Positions 35,339 to 46,377 of a stretch of 64,000 bases of DNA are shown here, piece after piece (position 1 is the first letter of the stretch; every line of letters begins with the position of its first letter). The stretch is from assembly GCA_963921195.1 (NCBI GenBank), contig OY992540.1:192743576-192807575 (forward strand), written 5' to 3'. The position numbers and the translations under genes are program-made. A model generated the notes under the pieces. The model made no database searches. It was not told where the DNA came from and saw nothing but the letters and a program-made list of their open reading frames with translations. This DNA comes from Pegoplata infirma (taxonomy: Eukaryota; Arthropoda; Insecta; Diptera; Anthomyiidae).

Positions 35339-35346
35339 ATAGGGTG
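35050..35346 (+). repeat. Two same-orientation MITE copies at the palindrome centre
   Basis: 35055-35185 and 35206-35346 each read CACACGTACAGTTTTAAA, TAGCAGCAATATTTTTAGCA, TATTGACAGAAAATGCTAAA and end AAAACTGTAA. They are not mirror images, so they form the spacer of the palindrome. Confidence 0.75.
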
Positions 35347-35516
35347 TAACATCGAATGTCTCCTGTTCACACGTACAGCTAAAAACCATTTTTAGCAATT
35401 TCTTTATTCTATTACAATATATTGACAGATAATGTAGCTAAAAACGGTTTTTAGCTGTACGTAAGAACAATTTTTTTTTATAATTTTTATAAAAGAAAAG
35501 TATGACTCTCGAGTAA

Positions 35517-35657
35517 TACCCTATTCACACGTACAGTTTTAAATCGTTTTTAGCAGCAATATTTTTAGCACTTTCTTTATTCTATTACAGTATATTGACA
35601 GAAAATGCTAAAAATAATTGCTAAAAACGGTTTAAAACTGTAAGTGTGAATAGGGTA
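35517..35657 (+). mobile_element. 141 bp MITE, mirror of 34745-34885
   Basis: Exact mirror partner in the right arm, TAA at 35514-35516 and 35658-35660; one insertion copied with the arm and not a second event. Confidence 0.82.
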
Positions 35658-38557
35658 TAAAGTCAATTATTTTATCATTATAATGAAGATAAAGGAATAT
35701 AACATCGATTTAAAAGCTTCATTTAGAAAACTTGATTATTGATATATATAAACAAAAAAAATCAATCGGAATTATTCCAAAACAGCATTTATCTTCGACC
35801 GGAAGATGGAATTTTTTGTTTAAAGAGAGTATACAATGACAAAAACACCAAGAAACCTCTATTTGTCCAGAGATGCTTTGTTGATATCAAGATTTCTTAA
35901 CCTTTTGGTCGGTGAAGGGCCGACATCATGGAAAGCGGATAGCACATTTCTTCAATGGCTCTAAATAAAATTTAATAATACCCATAAAATCTCATAAAAT
36001 AACAGAGATTTTAATCAAAATCTCGTTAAAACGAGATTTTGCTCAGGTGTGAATTGCCTATAAAGTACAAATCTATGAAAAATAAATAGACAAATTAAAC
36101 ACTTTAATTTATTTCAAAACTTTTTATTAATTTGTATTATTATTTATAATTTATTGTGAATTTTTATTCGATTTCTTAATTTATAAAACAGTTACTACAT
36201 GTTCACTAACTTTAAATTTTATATTACTATATTTAAATTAACATAATATGTATGTAAATAATTTTTAAAAGACATACTTTTTTATTTTTCATATGTATAT
36301 TTTTTTTCATTAATAAATTTTCAAGAACTTGCTACTTTATCAACATGAACTCTTTAGATTTTTTCTATAAATAATTTTAAATGCAAATTTTCAGCATTAT
36401 TTTTCAAAATTTCTCAAGTTTTTTTTTGCAAAATTTGTAATCAGCATATATGTAAATCAATGTGTATCGGAGGAGATTATTATTACTTAATTTTTATTTT
36501 TAAGTTATTTTTTGACTTATTATTTTAATAATATGACGTTTTCTGTATAACTTTATTTTTCTTAATAGTAAATATTAGTTTTTATGTAATTAAATTTAAA
36601 AATACGTGTAATTATAAATTTATGACAATTTTTTTTTTAATTTATAATGAAAGGATCACATTTAGTTTTTACTTCAATAAAATTTGTTTTAAAAAAATTA
36701 ATTTAAAAGGGAATTTAAAAAGTATAGTTTTTGGAAATTAAAAAAAAAAACAGTTGGAAGGCACAGGATAAAAGGTTTCGTGTTAAAAAAAAGTAAATAG
36801 AAACCAAAATATTTTTTTATTTAAAATCGGTTGAGAAATTTGTGACACATTGAATACATTTTGTACTCTACACTATTTAAGAAATATTGAATAGTTGTAT
36901 GGTGGACTAGTGCCTACGGTCAGTACCGTAGTACCGGGAATACCAGTACACTCATTCAATTTTTGAAAATGAAAAACATGCTCTTTGCTCTCGTTTCATT
37001 TTATGTGCAATGAAAGAATGAAAGAAGAAAAAATACTTGTGCTGGTGAATGAAGGAAAATTCTCATGAGTATTTTTAAATGAGAATTTCATATTTTCACT
37101 CACCGAATGAAAATTTTCATTTTCAAAAAATATTTCGTTCACTCACGGCATAACGAAAATTTAAAATATTAAAATTTAATATGCTAATACATATCTCGAA
37201 AACTAAGTAAGATAGAGCAAAACGGATCAAAATCGATGGCGACTCTACAGAGAAAATTGACATCTACACATGTGGGGAGCAATAGTTTTTGAGTTATTTG
37301 CAATTTTGTAGCACTTGGATCGAAGAACAAGAACACCGAACACCCGAAAGCAATTTGAGCAATAGTTTTTGAGTTATTTACGTTTCAAATGTGTTGAACC
37401 TATTGGGTCCAATGTGTTGAACCTATAAGGACCCAATATGGTCCACACATGTGTAGATGTCAACTTTCCCTATCCGAAATTTTGCTCGGTTTTGCTATGT
37501 ATTGCTTATTTTTCGAGACATCGGCATTTTAGTTTTGGGACCTTTTTTTAGGACCCAATAGGTTCAACACATTTGAAACGTAAATAACTCAAAACTATTG
37601 CTCGAATTGCTTTCGGGTGTTTGGTGGTCTTGTTCAAGGATCCAAGAGCTATAAAATTGCTTCGCTCAAGATATTAGCATTTTAAAATTTCCAGGAATTC
37701 GAATTTTTTGATTCAATTTTCATCCGAAATTTTGCTTCGTTTTGCTCTACCTTGCTTAGTTTTTGAGATATTAGCATATTAAATTTTAATATTCTAAATT
37801 CGGTGAAAATATGAGATTCTCATGAGAATTCTCATAAGAATTTTCATTCATTCACCAGCACACGAAATGTTTTCTTTTTTCATTTCTCACACACGAATGA
37901 AACTGTTTGTGTTTATTTCATTATCAATGCTTGGTGAGAATGAATCAAAATGAAAGAGTAAATCCGAACCTTGGTATTTTAATCGAGGTTTCGAGTCTAG
38001 TGTTAATGTACTTTTACATAGTTTCCATAAAACACAATAGAACCCTGTTTTTCACGGGGAAAATCTAATAGAATCTTATTTTTTTTTATACAAAAAAATG
38101 TTTCAGATGTTGAGAACTTTTCTAGAAAAACGTCTCAGAATCTGACACATTTTCTATGGGAAATATGTCTTGGGATTTCAGACTTTTTCAATAAGAAAAA
38201 TGTCACAGAAAAGGTCTCAGCAAATGCTTCGTGATTTATTTAATCAGATTGGCCTCAATTTTGTTCCACATAATTTAGGTATAGTAGAATAAAAATTTTC
38301 CTGGACACTTACAATAAAAGCATGGTAATTTCTATTGATATTTTAAAATTTCTTTAGCAAACTAATTTTAATATTTTTACAAAGAAATATATGGTACAAA
38401 AAAAATTAAATTCAAATATAAATTAAATTTATAATTATAATTAAGGAATTTATACATAATTTTTAGAATTAATTAATTAAAATGGTTTTTGAAAACGATA
38501 AACTTTTAAACAAAAATCCAAAAATTAAATCACAATTCTTTGAAAATAATTTTAAGT

Positions 38558-38952
38558 TACAGCTAAAAACCGTTTTTAGCTACATTATCTGTCAATATAT
38601 TGTAATAGAATAAAGAAATTGCTAAAAATGGTTTTTAGCTGTACGTGTGAACAGGAGACATTCGATGTTACACCCTATGCACACGTACAGTTTTAAACCG
38701 TTTTAGCAGCAATATTTTTAGCACTTAATTTATTCTATTACAGTATATTGACAGAAAATGCTAAAAATAATTGCTAAAAACGGGTTAAAACTGTAATAGC
38801 CTATTCACACTTACAGTTTTATACCTATTCACACGTACAGTTTTAAATCGTTTTTAGCAGCAATATTTTTAGCACCTTCTTTATTCTATTACAGTATATT
38901 GACAGAAAATGCTAAAAATAATTGCTAAAAACGGTTTAAAACTGTAAGTGTG
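38558..38952 (+). repeat. 395 bp direct repeat, copy 2
   Basis: Begins exactly where the right arm of the palindrome ends (TTTAAGTT then ACAGCTAAAAACC) and repeats 34943-35338 in the same orientation. Confidence 0.85.
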
Positions 38953-39420
38953 AATAGGGTATTAAATCGTTTTTAGCAGCAATATTTTTAGCACTTTCTT
39001 TATTCTATTACAGTATATTGACAGAAAATGCTAAAAATAATTGCTAAAAACGGTTTAAAACTGTAAGTGTGAATAGGGTATAAGTGTGAACAGCGTTTAA
39101 ACTGTTGTGTGAATAGGGTATTATACCCTATTCACACGTACAGTCTTATACTGTGTACAGACTAGTGTGATTTTAAAATCACTATGTGATTTTCCTTTGA
39201 ACAAAATCACATAGTGATTTACAAAATCATCTCAAATTGTACTAGCATAAAGAAAAATCACAAAATCATCTCAACTTACCGTGGTAAGTTCTTGTAGTGT
39301 GAACGTGGCTTTAAATCGTTTTTAGCAGCAATATTTTTAGCACCTTCTTTATGATATTACAGTATATTGACAGAAAATGCTAAAAATAATTGCTAAAAAC
39401 GATTTAAAACTGTAATACCC
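38665..39420 (+). repeat. Cluster of degraded 141 bp MITE copies
   Basis: Four partial or altered copies: about 38672-38799, 38825-38962, 38963-39082 (missing its first ~25 bp) and 39312-39412. Between the last two lies a different GTGTGA-ended hairpin (39140-39300) with AAAATCACTATGTGATTTTC-like symmetry. Confidence 0.65.
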
Positions 39421-39556
39421 TATTCACACGTACAGTTTTAAATCGTTTTTAGCAGCAATATTTTTAGCACTTTCTTTATTCTATTACAGTATATTGACAG
39501 AAAATGCTAAAAATAATTGCTAAAAACGGTTTAAAACTGTAAGTGTGAATAGGGTA
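39416..39556 (+). mobile_element. 141 bp MITE, tandem unit 1
   Basis: TACCCTATTCACACGTACAG to GTGTGAATAGGGTA, with TAA on both sides (39413-39415, 39557-39559). Confidence 0.8.
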
Positions 39557-39576
39557 TAAGTGTGAATAGGGTATTA

Positions 39577-39717
39577 TACCCTATTCACACGTACAGTTTC
39601 AAATCGTTTTTAGCAGCAATATTTTTAGCACTTTCTTTATTCTATTACAGTATATTGACAGAAAATGCTAAAAATTATTGCTAAAAACGGTTTAAAACTG
39701 TAAGTGTGAATAGGGTA
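39577..39717 (+). mobile_element. 141 bp MITE, tandem unit 2
   Basis: Starts 161 bp after unit 1; the 20 bp linker TAAGTGTGAATAGGGTATTA is the end of another MITE copy. Confidence 0.8.
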
Positions 39718-39737
39718 TAAGTGTGAATAGGGTATTA

Positions 39738-39821
39738 TACCCTATTCACACGTACAGTTTCAAATCGTTTTTAGCAGCAATATTTTTAGCACTTTCTTTA
39801 TTCTATTACAGTATATTGACA
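39738..39821 (+). mobile_element. 141 bp MITE, tandem unit 3, split (left part)
   Basis: Starts 161 bp after unit 2 and is cut after TATTGACA by the 8.7 kb element. It resumes at 48554 (CAGAAAATGCTAAAA), is cut again at 48597 by another MITE, and finishes at 48882 with TAAGTGTGAATAGGG. Confidence 0.8.
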
Positions 39822-39974
39822 CACCCAAAAAATTTTGTAGTAGCGTAGTTAAGAAAATCTGTAGTTGATTTAAAAAAATTCAAAATAACTATAGTAATCG
39901 AAAATAATTATTGTTTTAGTTGATAGCAACAACATTTTTCGTAGTTGATTTGCTCTATTCAAAAATTTATTTTA

Positions 39975-40115
39975 TACCCTATTCACACTTACAGTTTTAA
40001 ATCGTTTTTAGCAATTATTTTTAGCATTTTCTGTCAATATACTGTAATAGAATAAAGAAAGTGCTAAAAATATTGCTGCTAAAAACGATTTAAAACTGTA
40101 CGTGTGAATAGGGTA
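39975..40115 (-). mobile_element. 141 bp MITE inside the 8.7 kb element
   Basis: TACCCTATTCACACTTACAG to GTACGTGTGAATAGGGTA; TTA on both sides. It is followed at once by a partial second copy (40117-40168) without its first 16 bases. Confidence 0.8.
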
Positions 40116-40883
40116 TTACAGTTTTAAATCGTTTTTAGCAATTATTTTTAGCATTTTCTGTCAATATTATTAAAGTGTATTAAAGTGTCAAAAAAAAATT
40201 GAAAATATATTGTCAATTTGATGAGAAACTTTCATTGAAAAATAGTTTGAAAATGTACACAAGATTGGATGGGCATTACAGCCGGAGTGCGGGAAGGATA
40301 ATTGGTGGCTTTGCAGTATTGGGTAATAAGATATTCCTAGGGAGGATACGGACTGGTGCTACAGGAGTTTTCAATATGTTGCTGGATGTAAAACGATGAT
40401 TTGTTATTCGGTAAGTAATGTGGAATTAAGTTATGTGTGGTCATAATGGAAATGATTTTGTATGTGGAGAGGGTGCAGGAAATAGGACAAGTTAATAATA
40501 TACAAAAAGTCTCATTAATGCCCCGAAATCGCCCCTGGTGTGGCAAAATGTAAAAGGTGTCAAATTTATGACCGACTATTTTTTACACCAATATTTTTTC
40601 AGAGCACCCTCCCTCGATCTTCAACCCTTTATGTAATCCTCGTGCAATTCATTTATTTTTTGTAATTTTTTATGAAATTAGCTACCATTGTATAAAAATA
40701 CATCCATACCATTGTAAAACTAGAACGGTACTATTATTAGAAAAATTGTCAAAAAAAATATAAACATAAATAAAACCTCTTTGCTTCAAAAAAAAATAAA
40801 ACAAAACAAAAAACAAAAATAACAAACTAATTTTCAAAATATAAATTGTGAAAACTATTGAAATTTTTCTGAACAAAAAAAAA

Positions 40884-41163
40884 ATGAAAATTAAGTGTTC
40901 CGTATGTAAATGGTCATTTGACCAAAAAAATGTTAAGTTTGTGAAATCTCCACGAGATAAATTAAAACGTAAGCTATGGAGTGATTCCTGCAAAGTAGAG
41001 CTTACCGATCACTCGAAAATATGTATGTACCATTTTAAAAATAGCGATTTCATTAACCAGCACGGGGAGTCTAAAATAGCGCGGTTGATGCCGAATGCTG
41101 TTCCCTCACGTCAAGAAATAAAAGGGCTTGAAGAGTTTTTATTATATGCCGAGAATTTACCAC
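40884..41163 (+). pseudogene. P-like transposase exon 1 (THAP domain)
   Basis: An ATG at 40848 is also in frame, but the start at 40884 puts the first zinc cysteine at residue 5, as usual for THAP domains. Donor GTAAGT follows, phase 1. THAP domains bind DNA; in P transposase this one recognises internal sites near the element ends. Confidence 0.85.
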
Positions 41164-41227
41164 GTAAGTTTGGGATATTAATTTTTTGTCGGAAAAATAT
41201 TTACCATCTCTTATGATCAAACTCAAG

Positions 41228-41369
41228 CTCCGGACGCAAGCCAGTTAATGACTGAGAATGTCCATAACTTAACAAATGTTGATGAAACCAGTAATGTAAT
41301 TATACCGAATGCTACAACATCCAATGAAAATCCTTTCCCAAATTTTTGTGAATCAAGTACTCAAACTGA
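41228..41369 (+). pseudogene. P-like transposase exon 2 (linker)
   Basis: Acceptor AACTCAAG at 41227, donor GTAATT at 41370; phases match both neighbours. It encodes a Ser/Thr/Asn-rich linker with no recognised domain. Confidence 0.65.
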
Positions 41370-41430
41370 GTAATTAAAGCTACATTTGCAAACATTTTTT
41401 TTGCAATATTGAACCCTTATTTAATTTCAG

Positions 41431-42131
41431 CAATCATATCATATCATGTCGCATCTATGAAGAAAATGTTGATCTTAAATATACAATGGATAAATTACTT
41501 CACGAAAACAAAAATCTTAAAACTAAATTGGTTGAATTTGAAAAAAAAGCGAACGACAACAATAAGGCTATGCAGGCGATGGATTCAGTATTTAGCGATG
41601 GACAAAAAAGAAAAATATTGGATCCATCTAAAAGAATCAGGTGGAGCTGGACCGACATTTCCAGTGCTATATCTTTGCATTCTGCGGGTCCAAGAGCATA
41701 CAGACATTTATATAACAATAATTATCCTCTCCCTTCAGAGCAGACTTTGTACCGCTGGACCAGAAAGCTGCAAATTCGCGAGGGGATTCAGAAAAATCTT
41801 ATAAACCTTATGAAAGATGAGGATCTTTCCTTACTAGATAGAGTTTGCGTAATTTGTTTCGATGAAATGAAGGTTGCATCTGTTTATGAATATGATGCAA
41901 TGACCGATAGTGTACGCTCTCCTGTAAATTACGTTCAAGTGGTAACTGTGAGAGGTTTAATAAAATCTTGGAAACAGGAAATTTTCTTTGATTTTGATTG
42001 CAAAGTCTCTAAAGAACTTCTTTATGAAATAATAAATACACTTCATGAAGCCAATTTTGAAGTAGTTGGAATTATATCAGACATGGGACCTTCTAATCAG
42101 GGTTTATGGAAAGATTTAAACGTATCCACAG
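41431..42131 (+). pseudogene. P-like transposase exon 3 (coiled coil, catalytic D and D)
   Basis: Acceptor TTAATTTCAG, donor GTATGA. It encodes the dimerisation-type coiled coil, a helix-rich region (LYNNNYPLPSEQTLYRW, typical of THAP9/P proteins) and the first two catalytic aspartates. Open throughout. Confidence 0.85.
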
Positions 42132-42227
42132 GTATGAGTTTGCCTTGTTCCCACATACATATGTATGTTGATGGGCCACACTAATACATCACAATTGTAA
42201 ACAAAATTTTGCTTAATTTTTTTTTAG

Positions 42228-43097
42228 ATAAAACTTGGTTCCAGCATCCGTCAAATGCAGAACAGCCCATTTTTGTTTTCGCTGATGCACCACATCTTTT
42301 AAAATTAATAAGAAACCATTTTCTCGATACTGGAATTATTTTTAATGAAACAATTGTAACTGCACAAACATTTGTTGATGTTTTAAAATGCGCAAGATCA
42401 GACTTATCAATTACACATAAAATTGGCGAAGAAAATCTTTCTAATAAACCAGCGACAAAGCAAAAAGTAAAATATGCAGCACATTTGTTTTCACATAGCT
42501 CTGCAAGTGCTATTCGTCGTTGTTATTCAATGGGTGTGGATGTGTATAACGCCATTAATACCGCCGAGCTGGTCGATTTGGTTAATGATTGGTTTGATGT
42601 GTTAAACTCACAATTAAACACTTCAAACTGTATTCCAACAAAACAACCTTATACGGCGTTCACACTTGCTGTTTTGAAGTGTTTAAAAGTGAGATGTTTA
42701 AAAAAGTCTTTGTTCTGTATCCATTACGTTTTTATTCTGTTACTGGTGTTTTGTTAAACAACTTGTTTAAAGTCGCTAGTGTGAACTCCATATAATGGTA
42801 AAAACCTAGATTTACAAAATTAAGTTCTGAACAACATGACAAACCTTATGAGCAAACCTATTCTTCCTGGAAAAAAATCATTAGCTCCATTTCAGAAGGG
42901 AATAATAATCACTAATAAATCTCTTCAAGGCTTGTTCCAATACTTACAAAACAAATATTCAATAGAATATTTATTAACCAGGAGATTAAATCAAGATATA
43001 ATCGAAAACTTTTTCAGTCATATGCGAGGTAAAGGCGGTTTTAATGACCACCCAAGTCCAATTAATTTTCGTTATAGATTTCGAAAGCATCTTTTAG
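42228..43097 (+). pseudogene. P-like transposase exon 4, interrupted by a MITE
   Basis: Acceptor TTTTTTTTTAG. It encodes the region that corresponds to the GTP-binding insertion and the catalytic glutamate helix (NQDIIENFFSHMR, then GGFNDHPSP). A MITE occupies 42652-42792 with TTA/TAA flanks. A TAA at 42821 lies downstream in the restored frame. Confidence 0.82.
42652..42792 (+). mobile_element. 141 bp TACGGCGTTCACAC MITE in transposase exon 4
   Basis: Ends TACGGCGTTCACACTTGCTG and GCTAGTGTGAACTCCATA; flanks TTA and TAA (one mismatch). Its removal with one flank copy gives an uninterrupted QPYGKN reading. Same length and TTCACAC ends as the TACCCTATTCACAC family, but a different body. Confidence 0.8.
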
Positions 43098-43104
43098 GTA
43101 ATTT

Positions 43105-43290
43105 ATACCTGTGTTCAGAAAAATAGGAGTATCCTCGTAAGATTCAGAAAGGCATATCTTCGAAAATAAAACGTAAAGATTCAGAAAGGTATATCTTAGA
43201 AAATGAACTAAAAATATTCGTTTTCGTTTCAAAGATATACCTTTATGAATTTTAATGTTCGATACGCACTCCTACTTTTCTCCTATTATT
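43105..43290. mobile_element. Small MITE in transposase intron 4
   Basis: AAAAATAGGAGTATCCTCG and CGCACTCCTACTTTTC face each other; AAGATTCAGAAAGGYATATCTT is repeated inside and inverted near 43230. Confidence 0.45.
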
Positions 43291-43307
43291 TTGAACAAAA
43301 CTGTACA

Positions 43308-43442
43308 TACAGTAAAAGCTCGTTTTAAAGATCTTATTTAAAAAAGTCCGATATATCGTAATGACGAAAAATATCAATTTATAATACGATATAACAAATG
43401 GGACAGACAATATATGATTCTTTATACCGAGCTTTTACTATT
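43308..43442. mobile_element. Small MITE in transposase intron 4 (AGTAAAAGCTCG ends)
   Basis: ACAGTAAAAGCTCG at 43309 is mirrored by CGAGCTTTTACT near 43440, with ATATCGTAAT/ATAATACGATAT symmetry inside. Confidence 0.55.
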
Positions 43443-43487
43443 TATATTAACATATATAAAAGATGTTACTAATTTTAACTTTTAAAG

Positions 43488-43962
43488 CTAAAAACAATGA
43501 ATTGGTAAAATTTGGTAACACCGAAAATGATGATACACCTAAGTTTCAATTTAAAAAGCCGTGTTTGGAACTAATTGACAGTGACGCTGAGACTCAAACA
43601 AGTCAACAAGTTGAAGATGAGGTAAGCATCGATACAGAGGAATTGGAGTCGGTTTTAGATGAAGAGTTAGACTGTTTTCATGAAGATGCTTAAGAGTATA
43701 TAGCAGGCTACGTAATTCTAAAACTAAAACTTGTTAACTGTGAATCAACAAGTGCACAAGAAGGCTTCACTTGGGTTGACCAAATCTCAAGAGGAGGTCT
43801 TAGAAAACCATCCACTCAGTTTTTGGGAAGTTTGAAGAAGTTAGAACAAATTTTTATTGGTGTGAATGGTGCAACTATTACAAACATACCCGGATTTATT
43901 CCAAATATGCTAAAAAAAAGTTCTATGGTTGATCTACCAGAAAAAGTCAGTTTTTTTTTTTA
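43488..43962 (+). pseudogene. P-like transposase exon 5 (C-terminus), with in-frame stop
   Basis: Follows a 390 bp intron that holds two small MITEs. It encodes an acidic segment, a stop TAA at 43691, then EYIAGYVILKL and a C-terminal tail ending at TAA near 43960. The IAGYV motif is common in P/THAP9-type transposases. Confidence 0.75.
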
Positions 43963-44140
43963 AAATAAGGATGCATTTCAGAGTAAAGAAGTTGAACAAA
44001 CAATTAAAAACACAGACAGTTAAAGAAAGATTAATCTCCAACAAAAAAATGTTAAAAACAATAATTTAACGTAAATTGCAAAAGTTTAAAATTACACTGT
44101 ATGTTCGTAACAAATCCTATATCCTTTTTATTATGTCTTC

Positions 44141-44597
44141 TACACCATTTACAGACGTAATTCGTAAAAGATCAATTGTAACTCGAAGATTCTACTTTTA
44201 GATTTCAATTTGTAATTCGAAGATTTCATTTGCAATTCGAAGATTCCATTTGTAATTCGAAGATTCTATTTGTAATTCGAAGATTATGTTTGTAATTCGA
44301 AGATTCTACCTGCAATTCGAAGATTCTATTTGTAATTCGAAGATTCCAAATGTAATTCGAAAAATATCAACTGAATTTCCATTTATTTTTTTCGAATTAC
44401 AATTGGAATCTTCGAACTACTAATGTTATCTCTGAATTATAAATAGAATCTTCAAATTACTAACATAATCTTCGAATTTCAAGTAGAAACTTCGAATTAC
44501 AAATTGAGTTTTCAATTTACAAATGGAATCTTCGAATTACAATAAGAATCTTAAAATTACAATTGATCTTTTACGAATTACATCTGCCAATGGTGTA
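44141..44597. repeat. Foldback made of ~20 bp TTCGAAGATT units
   Basis: TACACCATTTACAGACGTAA and CATCTGCCAATGGTGTA close the ends. The left half repeats ATTTGTAATTCGAAGATTCT about ten times; the right half repeats its reverse complement, so the whole can fold on itself. Confidence 0.75.
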
Positions 44598-45538
44598 AAC
44601 ATGATTTTTTTCTTGTATTTAAATAAACTAAAAATTAACAATTTAATTTGGCTTTATTTTCTTAAGTAAAAATATTTGCATGATGGTCGGTAAAAACGAA
44701 TTTAGCACTAGCCTTTAAAAAATATTTTAGTATAAAACATATCAAATATTTATATTTTGTGCAAACCCCGTTGAAATTGAATAACAGAAGTAATTGTTAA
44801 ACTATTCAATCCGAATCATTGGTCTTCAGTTCGAACGCATAATATAACATTTTCAAGAATGGGTCCATTGTCCATAAATATAGTTAAGTTTCATAAATCC
44901 ATTAATATCATATTTTAAAAATGTGGCTGAATTGCAGTTTATGGGCCACCAGTTTTAAAATTAAAAAAAATAAATTAGAGATTAGTGGCGAAGAGCAATG
45001 ACTATTTTAGTATTTTTGAACACATAAAAAATTAAACTCGTAAATTCTGCTACCCGAAAAAGGTATTTGGCAAAAAGGGTGGGATTAATGCATTGAATTT
45101 GTAATCCTTGCGCCCTGGTGAAGGATGGCTACGCTACGCACAATTTTTTGTTCGTTTTATTTTTCAATTAATTACATGCAACACATACCATGAACCCTAA
45201 AGATCTGGAGAAGCCCGGCGCCACTAATCATTAATTTAGGTTTATATTCTCCTTTAATTCTAGAACTGGTATCGTTTTATTTTTTCAATTTCGGCATGTA
45301 TTTTTTACTTTAAAAAAAAAAATAAGTTTTATTTTTATATTTGATGTATGTATATTTGTTTTTTGTTTGTTTTGTTTTGATATTTATATTTTTATTTTAT
45401 AATTCTGAATTTAAGGGGTAGATGACATTTGACAAATAATTCTTATAATAGTACCTGGTTATTATTGTACCATGATCCATACTTTACTTCCTTGGAAAGG
45501 CGCCTATAAAAATTGACAAGTCCATAAAATTTACTCCA
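44598..45538. other. Unassigned interior of the 8.7 kb element
   Basis: AT-rich with a short GC-richer block (45180-45240, CCCGGCGCCACTAATC). No coding or repeat structure seen. Confidence 0.4.
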
Positions 45539-45919
45539 CACTCAGAAAATTATTGCAGTTACTACATGACGGTTGTTTGTGTAGTAAGTAGTAGCTGTTG
45601 TTTTTAACTACAATTTCGGTCGTTTTTGTATGAAAAAATCTCAAACAACTTTTTTTTGTAGTAGTTTCAAAAAATAAATACAAAAACTATACTACACTGT
45701 AGCAATAGTTGATTTATGTAGTTGTTTTTAGTTTTTTTCTAGAAATTTTTATTGCAAACGTAGTAGTTTTTACTACATTTTGTAGTTGAAAATCAATAGT
45801 TAAAAACAACATGTTCAGTTGTTTTTACCGTAATATGTAGTGGACGCCTTTTTAACAACAAAATGTAGTCAAAACAACTGTCTTTTGTAGTAGATTTTAC
45901 CGACATACTTTTTTGAGTG
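45539..45919. mobile_element. CACTC-ended element, CA duplication
   Basis: 381 bp; ends CACTCAGAAAATTATTGCAG and TTTTTTGAGTG, with CA at 45537-45538 and 45920-45921. The body is GTAGTT/AACTAC-rich and close in sequence to 26818-28076. Confidence 0.75.
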
Positions 45920-46377
45920 CAACCGTTGCTCAATGGTGCCTATCAGATGGGCGAAATGCATGACAGACTAAAATTAGTTTTTTCTCCCCAACATTTTTTT
46001 TTAAACATGCCTATCACTACTCCCTAAGACGGGTCCTCTACAAAATTGACATTGATGAACACATAAAATTGTCTTTATTTGTTTCATTTTTATAATGTAT
46101 TCAGCCTTACCACAAGAAAATAAAATAAATTTAAAATGAGCTTTTAATTTTATTTCCATACAAATTGTTTTTGTTTTTAAAATCGACTTTCAAAAAATGT
46201 ATTGAAAATTTGAAATTTAAAATAAAACTTTTGTTAAAATAGACTTTTTGTTTTCTTGTGGTAAGGGCCATTGTTTTTTTTTTTCTTTTTTAGATGGAAG
46301 AGCTTTTGTTTTCATCAGGCATTAAAAACTGGAAGTCAATTCTTTTTATTTCATTATCCTGATTTGCAAATTACTGA

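Larger units (their letters stand above)
31844..38558. repeat. Near-perfect palindrome, ~3.3 kb arms
   Basis: AACTTAAAATTATTTTCAAA at 31844 is mirrored at 38558. Many points checked inward (MITE 34745-34885 with 35517-35657, GTTACACCCT at 35052 with AGGGTGTAAC at 35350) all have coordinates summing to 70402, so there is no net indel. Symmetry fails only in a ~210 bp centre (about 35095-35305) with two MITE copies in the same orientation. The arms hold no gene; each contains a weaker foldback (32430-33440 and its mirror) and a few 35 bp minisatellite units. Confidence 0.9.
40884..43962 (+). pseudogene. P-family THAP transposase, five exons, disrupted
   Basis: Exons join in frame at GT/AG sites: 40884-41163, 41228-41369, 41431-42131, 42228-43097 and 43488-43962, about 775 residues, close to the 751 of Drosophila P transposase. 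Exon 1 is a C2CH THAP zinc finger (C5, C8, C47, H50; W32; AVP box at 72-74). A leucine-rich coiled coil follows (MDKLLHENKNLKTKLVEFEK). The RNase H-like core has all three expected acids: D in CFDEMKV (codon at 41861), D in SDMGPSNQ (42080) and E in IENFFSHMR (43004), with FADAPHLLKLIRNHF between. The C-terminal IAGYV segment follows a stop. Damage: TAA at 42821, TAA at 43691, and a 141 bp MITE at 42652-42792; removing the MITE and one target copy restores the frame. It probably cannot make active transposase. Confidence 0.88.

Noticed and set aside
34745..40170. Terminal repeats of a P element
   Set aside because: The repeats beside the transposase are 141 bp MITEs with TWA duplications present in many copies elsewhere, so they are not evidence for P-type ends.
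40199..40399. 66-residue frame with HYSRSAGRIIGGFAV
   Set aside because: No introns, domain or homologue recognised; it lies between MITE remnants and the transposase.
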